A DNA stretch of 64,000 bases from Samsonia erythrinae. GTDB lineage: Bacteria > Pseudomonadota > Gammaproteobacteria > Enterobacterales > Enterobacteriaceae. Positions 1 to 10,506 of this stretch are shown piece by piece. The notes under the pieces were generated by a model, which was not told the DNA's origin, did no database searches, and saw nothing but the letters and a program-made list of their open reading frames with translations. The stretch is taken from positions 172,465-236,464 of the forward strand of contig NZ_SMBY01000006.1 of the NCBI RefSeq assembly GCF_004342665.1, written 5' to 3'. A program made the position numbers and the translations under genes. Positions within the stretch are counted from its first letter, which is position 1. Every line of letters begins with the position of its first letter.

Positions 1-94
1 GGGGATTTAACACTGGCGCAACGCTAATGAGTGATATAGTCTCTGACCGTTTGTCGGCATGATGCCCTGGATGACGGAACACCTGATACCGCGT

Positions 95-2458
95 ATGAAA
101 AAAAGTATCCCAACTCTGCTGGCCACTCTGGTTTGGTCGGCGCTTTACAGCCAGCACGCGCTGGCGGATCTTGCCGAACAGTGCATGCTGGGTGTACCTA
201 CGTACAACAGACCGCTGGTCACAGGCGATCCTAATCAGTTGCCGGTCAATATTCAGGCCGACAGAACCGAAGCCCGCTATCCTGATAGTGCCAGATTCAT
301 CGGCAACGTGGACGTTCGGCAGGGAAACAGCGTCCTGACCGCTGAACAGGTGGAACTGAACCAACTGGAACCCGCAACGCAAAATAGCTCGCCAACCCGA
401 ACGATTACCGCAACAGGAAACGTCCATTACGACGACAATCAGGTCATCCTGAAGGGCCCGAAAGCCTGGGCCAACCTGAATACCAAAGATACCGACGTCT
501 ATGAAGGCGACTATCAGATGGTGGGCCGTCAGGGGCGTGGCGCCGCCGATAAAATGAAAATGCGTGACGGCAATCGCTACACTATTCTGGAAAACGGTTC
601 CTTTACCTCTTGTCTGCCGGGAGATAATAGCTGGAGCGTCGTCGGTTCGGAAGTCATTCAGGACAGAGAAGAGCAAGTTGCTGAAATCTGGAACGCGCGT
701 TTCAAGATTGGCAACGTGCCCGTATTCTACAGCCCGTATTTGCAGCTTCCTATCGGTGATAAACGACGCTCAGGCTTCCTGATCCCTAACGCAAAATATG
801 GCAGCAGCAACGGTTTTGAATTGCTGACGCCCTATTACTGGAATATCGCGCCCAACTTTGACGCGACGATCACGCCGCACCTGCAAACCAAACGCGGCTT
901 GCAGTGGCAGAATGAGTTCCGCTACCTGACGACGCCGGGCCTCGGGGTGATTCAGTTTGACTGGCTGCCCAGCGACAATGAGTACGCCAAGACGGTCCCT
1001 CAGGATGATAACGATACCCGCTGGCTGTTCCATTGGGGCCACAATGGCGTCATGGATCAGGTCTGGCGTTTTAACGCGGACTATACGAAAGTCAGTGATG
1101 ACCGCTACTTTACCGATCTGGACTCGTTATACGGCTCGACCACCGATGGGTACGTCACCCAAAAACTGAGTGTGGGCTATGCGAACCAAAACTGGAATAC
1201 CACGCTGTCGACCCGGCAGTTCCAGGTCTTTTCCAATGCCAACAACCGCGATGTCTACCGCGCTGAACCTCAGCTCGATATTAATTATTACCAGAATGAT
1301 ATCGGCCCGTTTGATATGCATCTTTATGGTCAGGCGGTAAAATTTACCAACGTCAACAACAACCGGCCGGAAGCCACGCGCCTGCATATCGAACCCACCC
1401 TGAATCTCCCGCTGGCCAACAGCTGGGCCAGCCTGAATACCGAGGCCAAACTCTTAGCGACGCACTATCAGCAGGATAATCTGGAACGCTACCGTGCCGA
1501 TCCCAGCGTCAGCGACATTAATAAAAATGCGCTGGAAAGCTCCGTCAACCGCGTCATGTCGCAATACAAGGTCGATGGCAAGATGGTCTTCGAACGCGAG
1601 ATGGACTGGTCGCAGGCCTATACTCAGACGCTGGAGCCTCGCGCACAATACTTGTACGTGCCTTACCGCAATCAGAACAACATTCATACTTATGACTCGA
1701 CGTTGCTACAGACCGACTATTCCGGCCTGTTCCGCGATCGCAGCTACAGCGGCCTGGATCGTATCGCCTCCGCCAATCAGATTGCGACCGGCGTCACCAC
1801 GCGTATTTATGATGATGAATTGGTTGAACGTTTTAACGCCTCCATAGGTCAAATCTATTACTTCAACCGTCCTCGCACCGGTGACCGCAACACATCGCTT
1901 GATAAAAGTGATAGCAACGGCAGTCAGGTATGGGCTGGCGACACGTTCCTGAGAATCGATGACCGGTGGGGAGTACGCGGTGGTCTGCAATATGACAACC
2001 GCCTGAACGAAGTCGCGCTGGGCGATGCCGTGTTAGAATATCGTCAGGATGCGGAACGGCTGGTACAGCTAAACTACCGTTACGCCAGTCCTGAATATAT
2101 TCGCGATATGCTGCCGAACCTGACAAACCAGGGCTCGCAGCAGGGCATCTCTCAGGTTGGCATCACGGCAAGCTGGCCGATTGCCGATCGCTGGGCCGTT
2201 GTCGGCGCCTATTATTACGATGCCAAGGCCAATCAGTCGGCCAATCAGTTAATTGGCGTACAGTACAACACCTGCTGTTGGGCTGTGAGTGTCGGTTATG
2301 AACGTAAAATTACCGACTGGAACAGCGCCAGTCGCAGCAGCGACTACGACAACAAAGTGTCGTTTAATATTGAGTTGCGTGGTTTAAGCAGTAACTACAG
2401 CCTGGGTTCCGAAAAAATGCTGCGCTCGGGCATTTTGCCTTACCAGCGCGCATTTTGA
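95..2458 (+). CDS. lptD: LPS-assembly protein LptD (outer-membrane beta-barrel)
   Basis: LptD is the outer-membrane barrel that, with the lipoprotein LptE, inserts lipopolysaccharide into the outer leaflet. The protein is 787 residues, against about 784 in E. coli. It opens with a Sec signal peptide of about 24 residues ([10 protein letters not shown] then a hydrophobic stretch ending ALA). The four conserved cysteines that form the interdomain disulfides are visible at about C30, C173 and the pair C727-C728. A soluble OstA/LptA-like domain comes first (about 40-200), then the barrel, ending in an aromatic residue (F). A longer reading frame opens upstream at 59, but the ATG at 95 gives the family N-terminus directly followed by the signal peptide. 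It is the first gene of the run through apaH and is followed by surA after 107 bases. The upstream neighbour is outside the window, and I could not identify its promoter in the 94 bases available. Confidence 0.97.
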   Translation: MKKSIPTLLATLVWSALYSQHALADLAEQCMLGVPTYNRPLVTGDPNQLPVNIQADRTEARYPDSARFIGNVDVRQGNSVLTAEQVELNQLEPATQNSSPTRTITATGNVHYDDNQVILKGPKAWANLNTKDTDVYEGDYQMVGRQGRGAADKMKMRDGNRYTILENGSFTSCLPGDNSWSVVGSEVIQDREEQVAEIWNARFKIGNVPVFYSPYLQLPIGDKRRSGFLIPNAKYGSSNGFELLTPYYWNIAPNFDATITPHLQTKRGLQWQNEFRYLTTPGLGVIQFDWLPSDNEYAKTVPQDDNDTRWLFHWGHNGVMDQVWRFNADYTKVSDDRYFTDLDSLYGSTTDGYVTQKLSVGYANQNWNTTLSTRQFQVFSNANNRDVYRAEPQLDINYYQNDIGPFDMHLYGQAVKFTNVNNNRPEATRLHIEPTLNLPLANSWASLNTEAKLLATHYQQDNLERYRADPSVSDINKNALESSVNRVMSQYKVDGKMVFEREMDWSQAYTQTLEPRAQYLYVPYRNQNNIHTYDSTLLQTDYSGLFRDRSYSGLDRIASANQIATGVTTRIYDDELVERFNASIGQIYYFNRPRTGDRNTSLDKSDSNGSQVWAGDTFLRIDDRWGVRGGLQYDNRLNEVALGDAVLEYRQDAERLVQLNYRYASPEYIRDMLPNLTNQGSQQGISQVGITASWPIADRWAVVGAYYYDAKANQSANQLIGVQYNTCCWAVSVGYERKITDWNSASRSSDYDNKVSFNIELRGLSSNYSLGSEKMLRSGILPYQRAF

Positions 2459-2565
2459 TGCCGTCTGATTCAGCATGCTGAGCCGGTAAAGATGTCGCTG
2501 ACAGGCTTCCTCAATGAAACGTTGAAACTTTTAACCCGCCTTGCGGATGAGATAATGGGAAAGGT

Positions 2566-3861
2566 ATGAAGAACTGGAGAACGCTTATTCTCGGATTGGC
2601 ACTGAGTGCCTCTACCGCGTTCGCAGCACCACAAGTGGTTGATAAAGTCGCAGCGGTGGTTGATAACAGCGTCGTGTTAGAAAGTGATGTAAACAGTCTT
2701 TTGCAATCGGTAAAACTGAACGCCCAGCAGGCCGGACAACAACTACCGGATGATGCCACGCTGCGTCATCAAATTACCGATCGCCTGATCATGGACAACA
2801 TTATCCTGCAAATAGCGCAGAAGATGGGGATCCAGGTGACGGATGAACAACTGGATCAGGCCATTGCCAATATTGCCGCCCAGAACCGGATGTCCGTAGA
2901 CCAGCTAAAAAGCCAACTGGCCTATGAAGGTTTAAATTACAGCACCTATCGCAGCCAAATCCGTAAGGAGATGCTGATTGCGGAAGTACGCAACAACGAG
3001 GTTCGCCGTCGCGTCACTGTGCTCCCGCAGGAGGTCGACACGTTGGCTCAGCAGATCGCCAACCAGACCGGTGAGAATGATGAACTCAATCTGAGTCATA
3101 TTCTGATCCCTCTGCCGGAAAATCCCACCCAGCAGCAGGTCGATGGCGCAGAAAATCTGGCGACCGCTTTAGTTAAGCAAATTAGTGAAGGCGCGGATTT
3201 CGGCAAACTGGCCGCCACTTACTCGGCTGACCCTCAGGCGCTAAAAGGTGGGCAAATGGGCTGGGGCAAATTGCAGGAAATCCCGACGCTGTTCGCCGAG
3301 CGCTTAACGCAGGCGAAGAAAGGTCAAGTCGTCGGCCCGATCCGTTCCGGCGTGGGGTTCCACATTTTGAAGGTGAACGACATTCGTGGCGGGAACAAGA
3401 GCATATCGGTCACTGAAACTCATGCGCGCCACATTCTGCTCAGGCCTTCTGTGGTTATGACGGACAGTCAGGCTCAGGCCAAACTGGCCGAGGTGGCACA
3501 GCAGATCAAGAACGGCAGTACCGATTTCGCAACACAAGCGAAGCTGCTGTCTCAGGATCCGGGTTCGGCGAATCAGGGCGGCGACCTTGGCTGGGCTTCT
3601 CCGGATATGTACGATCCGGCGTTCCGCGATGCGCTGTTGAAACTGAAGAAAGGCGAAATCAGTCAGCCGGTTCACTCCTCTTTCGGTTGGCACCTGATCC
3701 AGCTACTGGATACCCGTCGGGTGGATAAAACCGACGCGGCGCAAAAAGAGCAGGCGTATCGTATGATCTTTAATCGTAAATTCGCTGAGGAAGCGCAAAC
3801 CTGGATGCAGGAACAGCGCGCAGCGGCTTACGTCAAAGTGATAAATGGCGCTAATCCCTAA
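2566..3861 (+). CDS. surA: Periplasmic chaperone / peptidyl-prolyl isomerase SurA
   Basis: SurA escorts unfolded outer-membrane proteins, LptD among them, across the periplasm to the BAM complex. The protein has 431 residues (E. coli 428). A signal peptide of about 20 residues ends in AFA before [14 protein letters not shown]. The N-terminal chaperone domain follows (about 21-170), then two parvulin-type PPIase domains (about 175-275 and 285-385) with the repeated pattern of a HILI/HILL entry, a GGxxGW segment and a GWHLIQ exit. A short C-terminal helix returns to the chaperone core. GGAAAGG-like purine sequence (gggaaagg) precedes the ATG. It is placed between lptD, its best-known client, and pdxA, and its stop overlaps the pdxA start by one base, which suggests translational coupling. 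Confidence 0.97.
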   Translation: MKNWRTLILGLALSASTAFAAPQVVDKVAAVVDNSVVLESDVNSLLQSVKLNAQQAGQQLPDDATLRHQITDRLIMDNIILQIAQKMGIQVTDEQLDQAIANIAAQNRMSVDQLKSQLAYEGLNYSTYRSQIRKEMLIAEVRNNEVRRRVTVLPQEVDTLAQQIANQTGENDELNLSHILIPLPENPTQQQVDGAENLATALVKQISEGADFGKLAATYSADPQALKGGQMGWGKLQEIPTLFAERLTQAKKGQVVGPIRSGVGFHILKVNDIRGGNKSISVTETHARHILLRPSVVMTDSQAQAKLAEVAQQIKNGSTDFATQAKLLSQDPGSANQGGDLGWASPDMYDPAFRDALLKLKKGEISQPVHSSFGWHLIQLLDTRRVDKTDAAQKEQAYRMIFNRKFAEEAQTWMQEQRAAAYVKVINGANP

Positions 3862-4862
3862 TGCAGACGGAAAGCAATACGCCACGCGTTGCGATCACCC
3901 CCGGCGAGCCTGCCGGGATTGGCCCCGATCTGGTGATTGCTCTGGCGCAGCAGAACTGGCCAGTGGAGCTGGTTTGCTGCGCGGATCCTGAGTTGTTATT
4001 CAGCCGCGCATTGCAACTGTCGATGCCGCTGACGCTGCGCGATTACCAACCCAATCAGCCTGCGCTGCCGCAGCAGGCAGGGAGCCTTACCATTCTGCCG
4101 GTTGTCGCGCCGACCACCACACTCGCAGGTCAATTAAACGTCAGTAACAGCGCTTATGTCGTTGAAACATTAACCCGTGCTTGCGATGGTTGCCTGAACG
4201 GCGAGTTTGCCGCGCTGGTTACCGGGCCGGTTCATAAAGGCATCATCAACGATGCCGGCGTCCCGTTCAGCGGGCACACCGAATTTTTCGCCGAACGTAG
4301 CGGCTGTGACCGTGTCGTCATGATGCTGGCGACGGAAGAACTGCGTGTCGCTCTGGCGACAACGCATCTGCCGCTGGCGGCCGTTTCTGCGGCAATTACC
4401 CGCCAAAGCCTGCACGAAGTCATCACGATCTTGCATCATGATTTGCAGACGAAATTCGGTATCGTTCAACCCCGGATCACGGTCTGTGGGCTGAATCCCC
4501 ATGCTGGCGAAGGCGGCCATATGGGACGTGAAGAGCTGGATGTCATTAATCCGGCACTGGACGAACTGCGGCAACAGGGCATCACACTGGTCGGCCCGCT
4601 GCCTGCCGACACCCTCTTCCAGCCCAAATATCTGCAACACACTGACGCCGTTTTGGCGATGTACCACGATCAAGGGCTCCCGGTTCTGAAATATCAGGGC
4701 TTCGGGCGCGCCGTTAATATCACGCTGGGGTTACCTTTTATCCGCACATCCGTTGACCACGGTACAGCGCTTGAGCTGGCCGCAACGGGTGGCGCCGATC
4801 CCGGCAGCTTCATCACGGCATTAAATCTTGCCATTAAAATGATAAAACACAGTAATGAATAA
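3861..4862 (+). CDS. pdxA: 4-hydroxythreonine-4-phosphate dehydrogenase PdxA
   Basis: PdxA oxidises 4-phosphohydroxy-L-threonine with NAD, a step of the DXP-dependent pyridoxal phosphate pathway; Epd at the other end of this window starts the same pathway. The protein is 333 residues (E. coli 329). Visible family features are the N-terminal [13 protein letters not shown], the metal-binding histidine segments around [17 protein letters not shown] and [11 protein letters not shown], and the C-terminal [10 protein letters not shown]. The ATG shares its first base with the surA stop (TAATG) and the gene's end overlaps the rsmA start by 8 bases, so surA, pdxA and rsmA read as one translationally coupled unit. 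Confidence 0.97.
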   Translation: MQTESNTPRVAITPGEPAGIGPDLVIALAQQNWPVELVCCADPELLFSRALQLSMPLTLRDYQPNQPALPQQAGSLTILPVVAPTTTLAGQLNVSNSAYVVETLTRACDGCLNGEFAALVTGPVHKGIINDAGVPFSGHTEFFAERSGCDRVVMMLATEELRVALATTHLPLAAVSAAITRQSLHEVITILHHDLQTKFGIVQPRITVCGLNPHAGEGGHMGREELDVINPALDELRQQGITLVGPLPADTLFQPKYLQHTDAVLAMYHDQGLPVLKYQGFGRAVNITLGLPFIRTSVDHGTALELAATGGADPGSFITALNLAIKMIKHSNE

Positions 4863-5673
4863 TCGCGTACACCAAGGTCACTTCGCCCGTAAACGTTTTG
4901 GGCAAAACTTCTTAAACGATCGTTTCGTGATCGACAGCATTGTTTCGGCAATTCATCCTCAGCCCGGTCAAGCGATAGTCGAGATCGGCCCGGGTCTCGG
5001 CGCACTAACCGCCCCTGTCGGCGAGCGCATGGATCGTTTTACCGTGATTGAACTGGATCGGGATCTTGCCGCACGGTTGGAAACGCATCCGACGCTGAAA
5101 GATAAGCTGACGATCATTCAGCAAGACGCCATGACGATCGATTTCGCTGCGCTCGCAGAGCAAGCCGGACAATCTCTGCGCGTTTTTGGCAACCTGCCGT
5201 ACAATATTTCGACACCGCTGATGTTCCACTTGTTCAGCTATACTCAGTCTATCCGTGACATGCACTTTATGTTGCAGAAAGAAGTCGTTAACCGGCTGGT
5301 CGCGGGGCCAAACAGTAAGGCCTATGGTCGCCTGAGCGTGATGGCGCAATATTATTGTCAGGTGATCCCGGTACTTGAAGTGCCGCCGGAGGCGTTTAAA
5401 CCGGCACCGAAGGTGGATTCTGCTGTAGTGCGGCTCGTCCCTCATGCCGAGCTCCCCTACCCGGTCAGCGATATTCGCATGCTGAGCCGTATCACCACGG
5501 AAGCGTTTAATCAGCGCCGCAAGACATTGCGTAACAGTCTGGGCAACCTGTTCACCCCGGAGAGACTCGCCGAGCTGGGCATTGATGCCACCAGCCGTGC
5601 GGAGAATGTGACCGTTGAGCAATATTGCCGATTAGCCAATTGGTTAAGCGAGCACCTTGCAAAACAGGAATAA
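4855..5673 (+). CDS. rsmA: 16S rRNA A1518/A1519 dimethyltransferase RsmA (KsgA)
   Basis: RsmA dimethylates two adjacent adenines in the 3' hairpin of 16S rRNA late in 30S assembly; its loss gives kasugamycin resistance in E. coli. The protein is 272 residues (E. coli 273). The SAM-binding N-terminus shows KRFGQNFL then [10 protein letters not shown] (motif I), and the catalytic motif IV is NLPYNIS at about 114-120. The C-terminal helical domain contains the [12 protein letters not shown] segment typical of the family. The start overlaps the 3' end of pdxA by 8 bases. apaG follows 12 bases downstream behind a clear ribosome site (ctggag). Confidence 0.97.
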   Translation: MNNRVHQGHFARKRFGQNFLNDRFVIDSIVSAIHPQPGQAIVEIGPGLGALTAPVGERMDRFTVIELDRDLAARLETHPTLKDKLTIIQQDAMTIDFAALAEQAGQSLRVFGNLPYNISTPLMFHLFSYTQSIRDMHFMLQKEVVNRLVAGPNSKAYGRLSVMAQYYCQVIPVLEVPPEAFKPAPKVDSAVVRLVPHAELPYPVSDIRMLSRITTEAFNQRRKTLRNSLGNLFTPERLAELGIDATSRAENVTVEQYCRLANWLSEHLAKQE

Positions 5674-5685
5674 CTGGAGTTCATC

Positions 5686-6063
5686 ATGATCAATGCGCCC
5701 CGCGTTTGTGTACAGGTTCAGAGCTTTTACGTGGAATCACAATCGGAGCCTGATGAAGAACGTTTCGTGTTTGCTTATACGATTACGGTTCGCAATCTGG
5801 GGCGTCATGAAGTCCAGCTACTGGGACGCTATTGGCTGATCACTAACGGTAACGGTCGCCAGACAGAGGTTCAGGGCGAGGGCGTGGTCGGCGAACAACC
5901 GATTATCCGCCCCGGCGGCGAGTTTCAATATACCAGCGGCACGGTCATGGAGACGCCTCTTGGCACAATGGAAGGCCACTACCATATGGTTGATCATCAG
6001 GGCAAAGCGTTTCAGATCTCAATCCCCGTTTTCCGTCTGGCTATCCCTTCACTGATACATTAA
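5686..6063 (+). CDS. apaG: ApaG domain protein (Co2+/Mg2+ efflux-associated)
   Basis: Small conserved protein of 125 residues, the usual ApaG length, with a fibronectin-type III-like beta-sandwich fold. The conserved segments [24 protein letters not shown] and [10 protein letters not shown] are all present. Its biochemical role is not settled: a cobalt-resistance phenotype (CorD) was reported in Salmonella. It lies between rsmA (12 bases upstream) and apaH (2 bases downstream), the fixed enterobacterial arrangement, so it is certainly co-transcribed with them. No membrane segment or signal peptide is visible, so a cytoplasmic location is expected. Confidence 0.95.
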   Translation: MINAPRVCVQVQSFYVESQSEPDEERFVFAYTITVRNLGRHEVQLLGRYWLITNGNGRQTEVQGEGVVGEQPIIRPGGEFQYTSGTVMETPLGTMEGHYHMVDHQGKAFQISIPVFRLAIPSLIH

Positions 6064-6065
6064 TT

Positions 6066-6911
6066 ATGTCTACCTACTTAGTTGGCGATGTTCACGGCTG
6101 TTTCGTTGAACTCAAAGCGCTATTGGCGCAAGTTTCCTTTAATCCTGAGCATGATACGCTCTGGTTAACCGGCGATCTGGTCGCTCGCGGGCCGGACTCG
6201 CTTCAGGTTCTGCGCTTCGTTCGTTCTCTCGGCTCCTCTGTCCGTATGGTGCTTGGTAATCACGACCTGCATCTACTGGCCGTTTATGCCGGAATCAGTC
6301 GCAATAAACCGAAAGATCGCCTCGGCGACCTCCTCGCCGCGCCGGACGCAGACGATCTGCTCAACTGGTTGCGCCGCCAGCCTATCCTACAGGTCGATGA
6401 AGATCGAAAACTCGTCATGGCGCACGCCGGTATTACCCCGCAGTGGGATCTGGCGACAGCGATGATGTGCGCACGCGAAGTCGAATCGATCCTGAGCAGC
6501 GATAGCTACCCACTTTTCCTTGATGCTATGTACGGCGACATGCCAAACCACTGGAGCCCGGCGCTCAGCGGTCTGGCGCGTTTGCGTTTTAGCACCAACG
6601 TCTTTACCCGTATGCGCTACTGTTTTTCCGGCGGGCAGTTGGATATGCTTTGCAAAGAACCCCCTCATCAGGCCCCTTCTTTATTAAAACCGTGGTTTGC
6701 ACTGCCAGGCCAAATCGCCGATGAATACGCCATTGCGTTCGGCCACTGGGCATCGTTGGAAGGGAAAGGCACGCCGGAAAACATATATGCGCTGGATACC
6801 GGATGCTGCTGGGGGGGGACACTCACGATGCTGCGTTGGGATGATAAGCGTTACTTTACGCAACCATCACTTTCGTCCAACACCGTCCTCTCTGGCGAGA
6901 CCACACGCTGA
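6066..6911 (+). CDS. apaH: Symmetrical bis(5'-nucleosyl)-tetraphosphatase ApaH
   Basis: ApaH cleaves Ap4A to two ADP and removes Np4 caps from RNA. The protein is 281 residues, the E. coli size. The metallophosphatase signature is complete: GDVHGC at about residue 7, GDLVARGP at about 37, GNHD at about 64, and a distal MAHAGI and GHWASLEG providing further metal ligands. The start is 2 bases after apaG. It is the last gene of the lptD operon. Downstream the strand changes and genes converge on it from the minus side. I see no strong intrinsic terminator immediately after the stop. Confidence 0.96.
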   Translation: MSTYLVGDVHGCFVELKALLAQVSFNPEHDTLWLTGDLVARGPDSLQVLRFVRSLGSSVRMVLGNHDLHLLAVYAGISRNKPKDRLGDLLAAPDADDLLNWLRRQPILQVDEDRKLVMAHAGITPQWDLATAMMCAREVESILSSDSYPLFLDAMYGDMPNHWSPALSGLARLRFSTNVFTRMRYCFSGGQLDMLCKEPPHQAPSLLKPWFALPGQIADEYAIAFGHWASLEGKGTPENIYALDTGCCWGGTLTMLRWDDKRYFTQPSLSSNTVLSGETTR

Positions 6912-6935
6912 AGGCGACAGACTCGCCGTCCTGCG

Positions 6936-7133
6936 TCATATTTCCGCCGACAACCGCCTCTGAGGCTGCCCGGTTTCGGATGAAGGTCGCTCCCCTTCCT
7001 CGATGGGAAGCGACCACACGCAGCCGCCCAAGAACCCGGACAAACCCACCGCCACCACTCCGCCAGTCGGCAATTCGCGGCGGCGTGGATCGTTCAGACG
7101 ATCGGTATTCAGGTTGCGGATTCTGTTCGTCAT
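6936..7133 (-). CDS. Possible small protein, unknown function
   Basis: A 65-residue reading frame starting MTNRIRNLNTDRLNDPRRRE, with one hydrophobic glycine-rich segment (about 24-40, GGVVAVGLSGFLGGC) and a polar tail rich in E, P, S and R. I do not recognise it. Support is a good ribosome site (gaggaga, 8 bases before the ATG at 7133) and the lack of any other gene between apaH and folA. Against it, a comparable frame runs on the other strand (7003-7197), and GC-rich DNA produces such frames by chance. An in-frame ATG further upstream at 7190 lacks a comparable ribosome site. If real it could be a small membrane-inserted peptide; that is inference. Confidence 0.35.
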   Translation of the reverse strand: MTNRIRNLNTDRLNDPRRRELPTGGVVAVGLSGFLGGCVWSLPIEEGERPSSETGQPQRRLSAEI

Positions 7134-7247
7134 TGGTTCTGTCTCCTCGGTGATCAAACACAGCGGTTTAATGGCGCATTCCTCGCTCACGACATAAACC
7201 CCTTTCCGCTTTTATCCTAGCGGCGACAGATGACGAAAATGTGAAAC

Positions 7248-7271
7248 AAAAAAGCCCGCAACAGGGCGGGC
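7248..7271 (-). terminator. Intrinsic terminator of folA
   Basis: On the minus strand a 6-bp GC stem (GCCCGC with GCGGGC) is followed by a run of six T. It lies about 25 bases after the folA stop. Confidence 0.8.
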
Positions 7272-7295
7272 AGTGAGTATGGTGGATAACCGGCG

Positions 7296-7778
7296 TTAGC
7301 GACGTTCCAGGATTTCAAAACAATAGCTGTGCGAATTTCGTTCGTCGGCATCATGAAATTCGCTGAAAACAGACTGCCATTCATCCGGTTCATAGTCAGG
7401 GAAGTGCGTATCGCCTTCCACTTCGGCATCAATGTGCGTCAGATAGAGACGATGAGCCAGCGGCAACATCTGCTGATAAATACTCCCGCCGCCGATCACC
7501 ATCACTTCCTCAACGTCACCGGCCACCGCCAGCGCAGCCTCAAGCGAGGAAACCCAGGTCACCCGTTCGTCACTGCCAGGATGCTTACTGACAACAATGT
7601 TCAGCCTGCCGGGTAGCGGCTGACCGATGGAGCGGAACGTATTGCGCCCCATAATAATCGGTTTATTGAGCGTATTACGCTTAAACCAGGCCAGATCGGC
7701 GGGCAAATGCCACGGCATGGCATTTTCCATGCCGATCACACGTTCCACTGCCAACGCAGCAATCAAACTAATAACCAT
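7296..7778 (-). CDS. folA: Dihydrofolate reductase FolA
   Basis: FolA reduces dihydrofolate to tetrahydrofolate with NADPH and is the trimethoprim target. The protein is 160 residues (E. coli 159; one extra V after the start Met). Active-site features are visible: the Met20-like loop [14 protein letters not shown] with the catalytic Asp at about D28, the cofactor motif [20 protein letters not shown], and the nearly invariant C-terminal stretch beginning [20 protein letters not shown]. It is a single gene with its own terminator, convergent with apaH as in E. coli. On its 5' side the E. coli neighbours kefF and kefC are missing, and yjjB and yjjP, in the same orientation, lie there instead. 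Confidence 0.97.
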   Translation of the reverse strand: MVISLIAALAVERVIGMENAMPWHLPADLAWFKRNTLNKPIIMGRNTFRSIGQPLPGRLNIVVSKHPGSDERVTWVSSLEAALAVAGDVEEVMVIGGGSIYQQMLPLAHRLYLTHIDAEVEGDTHFPDYEPDEWQSVFSEFHDADERNSHSYCFEILERR

Positions 7779-7886
7779 GGTGAAAAAACCCTGTAGGTCA
7801 GAAAATTGCTGACACTATACGTAAAGCCCTTTCACTCGTCGACATAGAGACGAAACCGAAGTGTAATATAAGAGTGCTCTGACCTG

Positions 7887-8357
7887 TTACACGCCCGGTC
7901 GTTTACGATAAAGCCAAATTCCCGGTAGAGAAAGACCGATAGAAAGCGCGCCCACGATGAAACTGGCTTTGAGGAAATTCGTCACCATGAGGTTCATCAG
8001 CGCTTCGTTATAGCCAAGATGCGAAATTTCCACTACCGAAATCATTGCCGTATAAGCAGAAATACCGGGAAACATGGGGATCACGGCTGCCACGGTAAAT
8101 ACTTTGGGATGCGCCAGCAGCCAGCGCGACCAGCGGATGCCGATGATGCCAATAAGGATTGCCGCCAGAAACGACGCCCACTCGATATGCATGCCAAAGT
8201 GCATCGCCATAAACCGCACGCCGTGACCGATGCCCCCCAACAGCGCGCAGTAAGGCAACGCTTTTAACGGTACGTTAAAGACCATTGCAAACCCTAATGC
8301 GGGAACAGCAGCCAGCACCATATCTTGTAACAGCGCCCACAACAAACTTAAGCCCAT
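7887..8357 (-). CDS. yjjB: YjjB family inner-membrane transporter subunit
   Basis: The 156-residue protein matches E. coli YjjB (157) almost end to end. It is very hydrophobic, with about four to five membrane segments and the family stretch [23 protein letters not shown]. YjjP and YjjB together resemble the two halves of ThrE-type threonine/serine exporters; in E. coli the pair has been reported to export succinate. The start at 8357 ([13 protein letters not shown]) aligns with the E. coli N-terminus. It overlaps the last 10 bases of yjjP, which fits translational coupling of two subunits. An upstream in-frame ATG at 8372 would add five residues. In E. coli these genes are near dnaTC, so they are relocated relative to K-12. 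Confidence 0.92.
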   Translation of the reverse strand: MGLSLLWALLQDMVLAAVPALGFAMVFNVPLKALPYCALLGGIGHGVRFMAMHFGMHIEWASFLAAILIGIIGIRWSRWLLAHPKVFTVAAVIPMFPGISAYTAMISVVEISHLGYNEALMNLMVTNFLKASFIVGALSIGLSLPGIWLYRKRPGV

Positions 8358-9172
8358 CCGCGTAGTCCCCATAGCGACATCGCCATTACCACCCCAATAC
8401 AGGTTGCCAGCGTCAGTAAACTTGCCACCGTCCAGCGTGCCAGACCGGTATTCACATGGCCTTTGAACATATCCGCCACGGCGTTAATCAGCGGGAAACC
8501 GGGCACCAACAGCAATACGCTCGCGGCCATCGCTACCGTCGACGTCTGCTCAAATATGGACAAACGCATCAGCAGCCCGGAGGCCGATGTCGCGACAAAT
8601 GCCGTAATACAGAAATTAATTAACGGATTAAGATGCCGCGCCGTGAAAACCTGTCGGACATACATCGCCAGACCGCTGGCAATCAGCGTGACGAAAAAGG
8701 CATCCCAGCCGCCACCGTTCAGGCGACTGAAACAACCGCAAGAGAGGGCGACAACAGAAACCATCAGCCAGCGCGGGTAGCGCAGTGGCTTAATATGTGC
8801 CAGCCGCTTCTCCACGCCTGACACATCCAGCAGCTTATGCTCGGCCATAATGACCACGTGCTGAACCTCAATGACGACATGCATGTTAATACCGCGATCG
8901 ATATTCTTTCGTGTCGACGTCAGGCAGCGCCCCTGCATGATGGTCGTCAGGACAACCGCATTCGCCGAAATGGAGCTCTCTACGCTATCGGCGCCTAGCG
9001 CCATTCCCAGTCGCGACGACAGTTGCTCCACAATCATACTTTCGGCGCCATGCTGTAACAGCAACAACGCGCACTCAATACACAGCCGGGTTATCTCCCG
9101 CTGTCGGGAGCATTGTTCTTCTACCGGTACTGCACCACTGAATTGTTCACGGTTTTCGCATTCACTGACCAT
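8348..9172 (-). CDS. yjjP: YjjP family (ThrE-like) transporter subunit
   Basis: Partner of YjjB. With the start at 9172 the protein is 274 residues (E. coli 256). Residues from about 20 align closely with E. coli Yjj[50 protein letters not shown] soluble N-terminal domain of about 125 residues precedes about five membrane segments that begin at [14 protein letters not shown] and end near LWGLRGWA. The family is DUF1212/ThrE-like. The start is uncertain, since no strong ribosome site precedes any of the in-frame ATGs; 9172 gives 18 more residues than E. coli. The stop overlaps yjjB. Confidence 0.9.
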   Translation of the reverse strand: MVSECENREQFSGAVPVEEQCSRQREITRLCIECALLLLQHGAESMIVEQLSSRLGMALGADSVESSISANAVVLTTIMQGRCLTSTRKNIDRGINMHVVIEVQHVVIMAEHKLLDVSGVEKRLAHIKPLRYPRWLMVSVVALSCGCFSRLNGGGWDAFFVTLIASGLAMYVRQVFTARHLNPLINFCITAFVATSASGLLMRLSIFEQTSTVAMAASVLLLVPGFPLINAVADMFKGHVNTGLARWTVASLLTLATCIGVVMAMSLWGLRGWA

Positions 9173-9326
9173 GTTGCTATCCCAAACTCGCCCTGCCGTT
9201 AACCACAAATAGCCAAAGGTTAATTGTTAACATATCCCCCCCGAATAACCAATAATTGTGATGCGAATTCATGACGCTGACGCTATCATCTTAGCTAATT
9301 TCTCTGTTTTACCCTCTGGAACGTCC

Positions 9327-9941
9327 ATGTTGGAAACATCGCTGTTTGTCGCCACCATCGCCACGCTGGGAATGATCTCTCCCGGTCCCGACTTTTTCCT
9401 CGTCATCAGGAATGCCGCACGTTACCCGCGCATCGCTGCGCTAATGACCGCGTTCGGTGTAGTCTGCGGTGTGGCAACCCATATGGCGTACTGCGTCGCT
9501 GGGCTCGCCGTTGTCATCACCACGACACCATGGCTGTTTAATGTACTGAAATATGCAGGTGCCGCCTATCTGATTTGGGTCGGTATTCAGGCGTTATTCG
9601 CACGCGGTGGAAGCAAGATGGACGTATCAAACCTGGCGCAGCAAAGCGTCAGCCTGAAAAAAGCGTTCCTGCAAGGTTACCTATGCAACCTGCTTAATCC
9701 AAAGGCTACGCTTTTCTTTCTGGCGATGTTCACTCAGGTTTTGAATATTCATTCCGGAATCGGTGAAAAGCTGTGGTATGCCATGATCATCTTGCTGTTA
9801 TCTGCCGTCTGGTGGCCGCTGTTAGTGGTGCTTTTCCAAAGCACACCGGTACGGCGCGGGTTGGCTAAAGTGCAAAAATGGGTGGATAAGCTGCTGGGTA
9901 CCGTCCTGATCGCGCTCGGTATCAAGGTCGCGCTGGGGTGA
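9327..9941 (+). CDS. LysE/RhtB-family amino-acid exporter
   Basis: A 204-residue inner-membrane protein with about six hydrophobic segments. It shows the LysE-superfamily signature: SPGPDFFLVIRNA near residue 18, AGAAYLIWVGIQ near 72, and FLQGYLCNLLNPKATLFF near 115-130. The closest relative I recognise is the RhtC threonine-efflux type, but the substrate cannot be decided from sequence. The start at 9327 was chosen because the homology begins there and a ctgga ribosome site precedes it; the frame stays open to 9258. It is transcribed divergently from yjjP, itself a half of a ThrE-like exporter, so two exporter systems share one intergenic region. A second family member, argO, lies at 58269-58883. 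Confidence 0.88.
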   Translation: MLETSLFVATIATLGMISPGPDFFLVIRNAARYPRIAALMTAFGVVCGVATHMAYCVAGLAVVITTTPWLFNVLKYAGAAYLIWVGIQALFARGGSKMDVSNLAQQSVSLKKAFLQGYLCNLLNPKATLFFLAMFTQVLNIHSGIGEKLWYAMIILLLSAVWWPLLVVLFQSTPVRRGLAKVQKWVDKLLGTVLIALGIKVALG

Positions 9942-9987
9942 AATCGTCACCGGGCTTGCTCGCCAGTCACCATCGGTGATTGATGTA

Positions 9988-10018
9988 AAACACCCCCGAT
10001 TTTTACCGGGAGGTGTTT
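9988..10018. terminator. Bidirectional terminator between convergent genes
   Basis: AAACACC/GGTGTTT plus CCCG/CGGG arms (one bulged base) around an AT loop, flanked by A and T tracts on the two sides. It sits between the convergent LysE-type gene and the VOC gene and can serve both. Confidence 0.7.
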
Positions 10019-10040
10019 ATGGTCTTATCCTCAAGCTAGC

Positions 10041-10409
10041 TTAATAGCTGGCATAATACACACGTAACCGATGGTGATCGGGATCGAGTGCCACGAACGT
10101 CAGGCCAAAATCCATTTGAGTGATGTCCTGAGCGATAGTCATATCACGTGCCTTCCAGCGTTCATAAATTGCGTTCAGCGCGACCTCACTCTCGACACGA
10201 ATGGCTAATTCGCTACCACCGCCCGTTAGTTGGGTCACCGGTTTAACATCATGTTTAGACCACAACCCCAATAGCAATCCAGAGTCAAAGGCAAACATGG
10301 CAAAGTTTTCCGACTTCTCAATAGGCTCAAAATCAAACAGTTCACGATAGAAACGTTCGCTGGTAACGGCATCTTCTACATATAAAATAATAAGATTTGG
10401 TGCGTCCAT
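10041..10409 (-). CDS. VOC-superfamily (glyoxalase/bleomycin-resistance fold) protein
   Basis: A 122-residue single-module VOC protein. It shows the typical beta-alpha-beta-beta-beta layout: APNLIILYVEDAVTSERFYRELF at the start, then GLLLGLWSK, and TFVALDPDHHRLRVYY near the end. Relatives of this type are often annotated as drug:proton antiporter or PhnB-like proteins, but the fold covers many reactions and the substrate is unknown. The ATG at 10409 has AGGGG upstream; a longer frame to 10490 exists without a better ribosome site. It lies 97 bases downstream of the YafY-type regulator on the same strand, an arrangement that suggests regulator and target. Confidence 0.85.
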   Translation of the reverse strand: MDAPNLIILYVEDAVTSERFYRELFDFEPIEKSENFAMFAFDSGLLLGLWSKHDVKPVTQLTGGGSELAIRVESEVALNAIYERWKARDMTIAQDITQMDFGLTFVALDPDHHRLRVYYASY

Positions 10410-10506
10410 CAGGGATCCCCTGTAATCAGGTGAGTAATAAGCAGAAACGTTCTGCTTGCCTGAATGCATCGTAGTACGCACCGATGTCAATTTTTGTCAG
10501 TAGCCA

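Noticed and set aside
1..94. Sigma-E promoter of lptD
   Set aside because: A TCTGA occurs at about 42-46, but no GGAACTT-like -35 element sits at the right distance, and the region may extend beyond the window.
7003..7197. Plus-strand 64-residue frame opposite the small ORF at 6936-7133
   Set aside because: Pro/Arg/Ser-rich, with no ribosome site; the minus-strand frame has better start signals.
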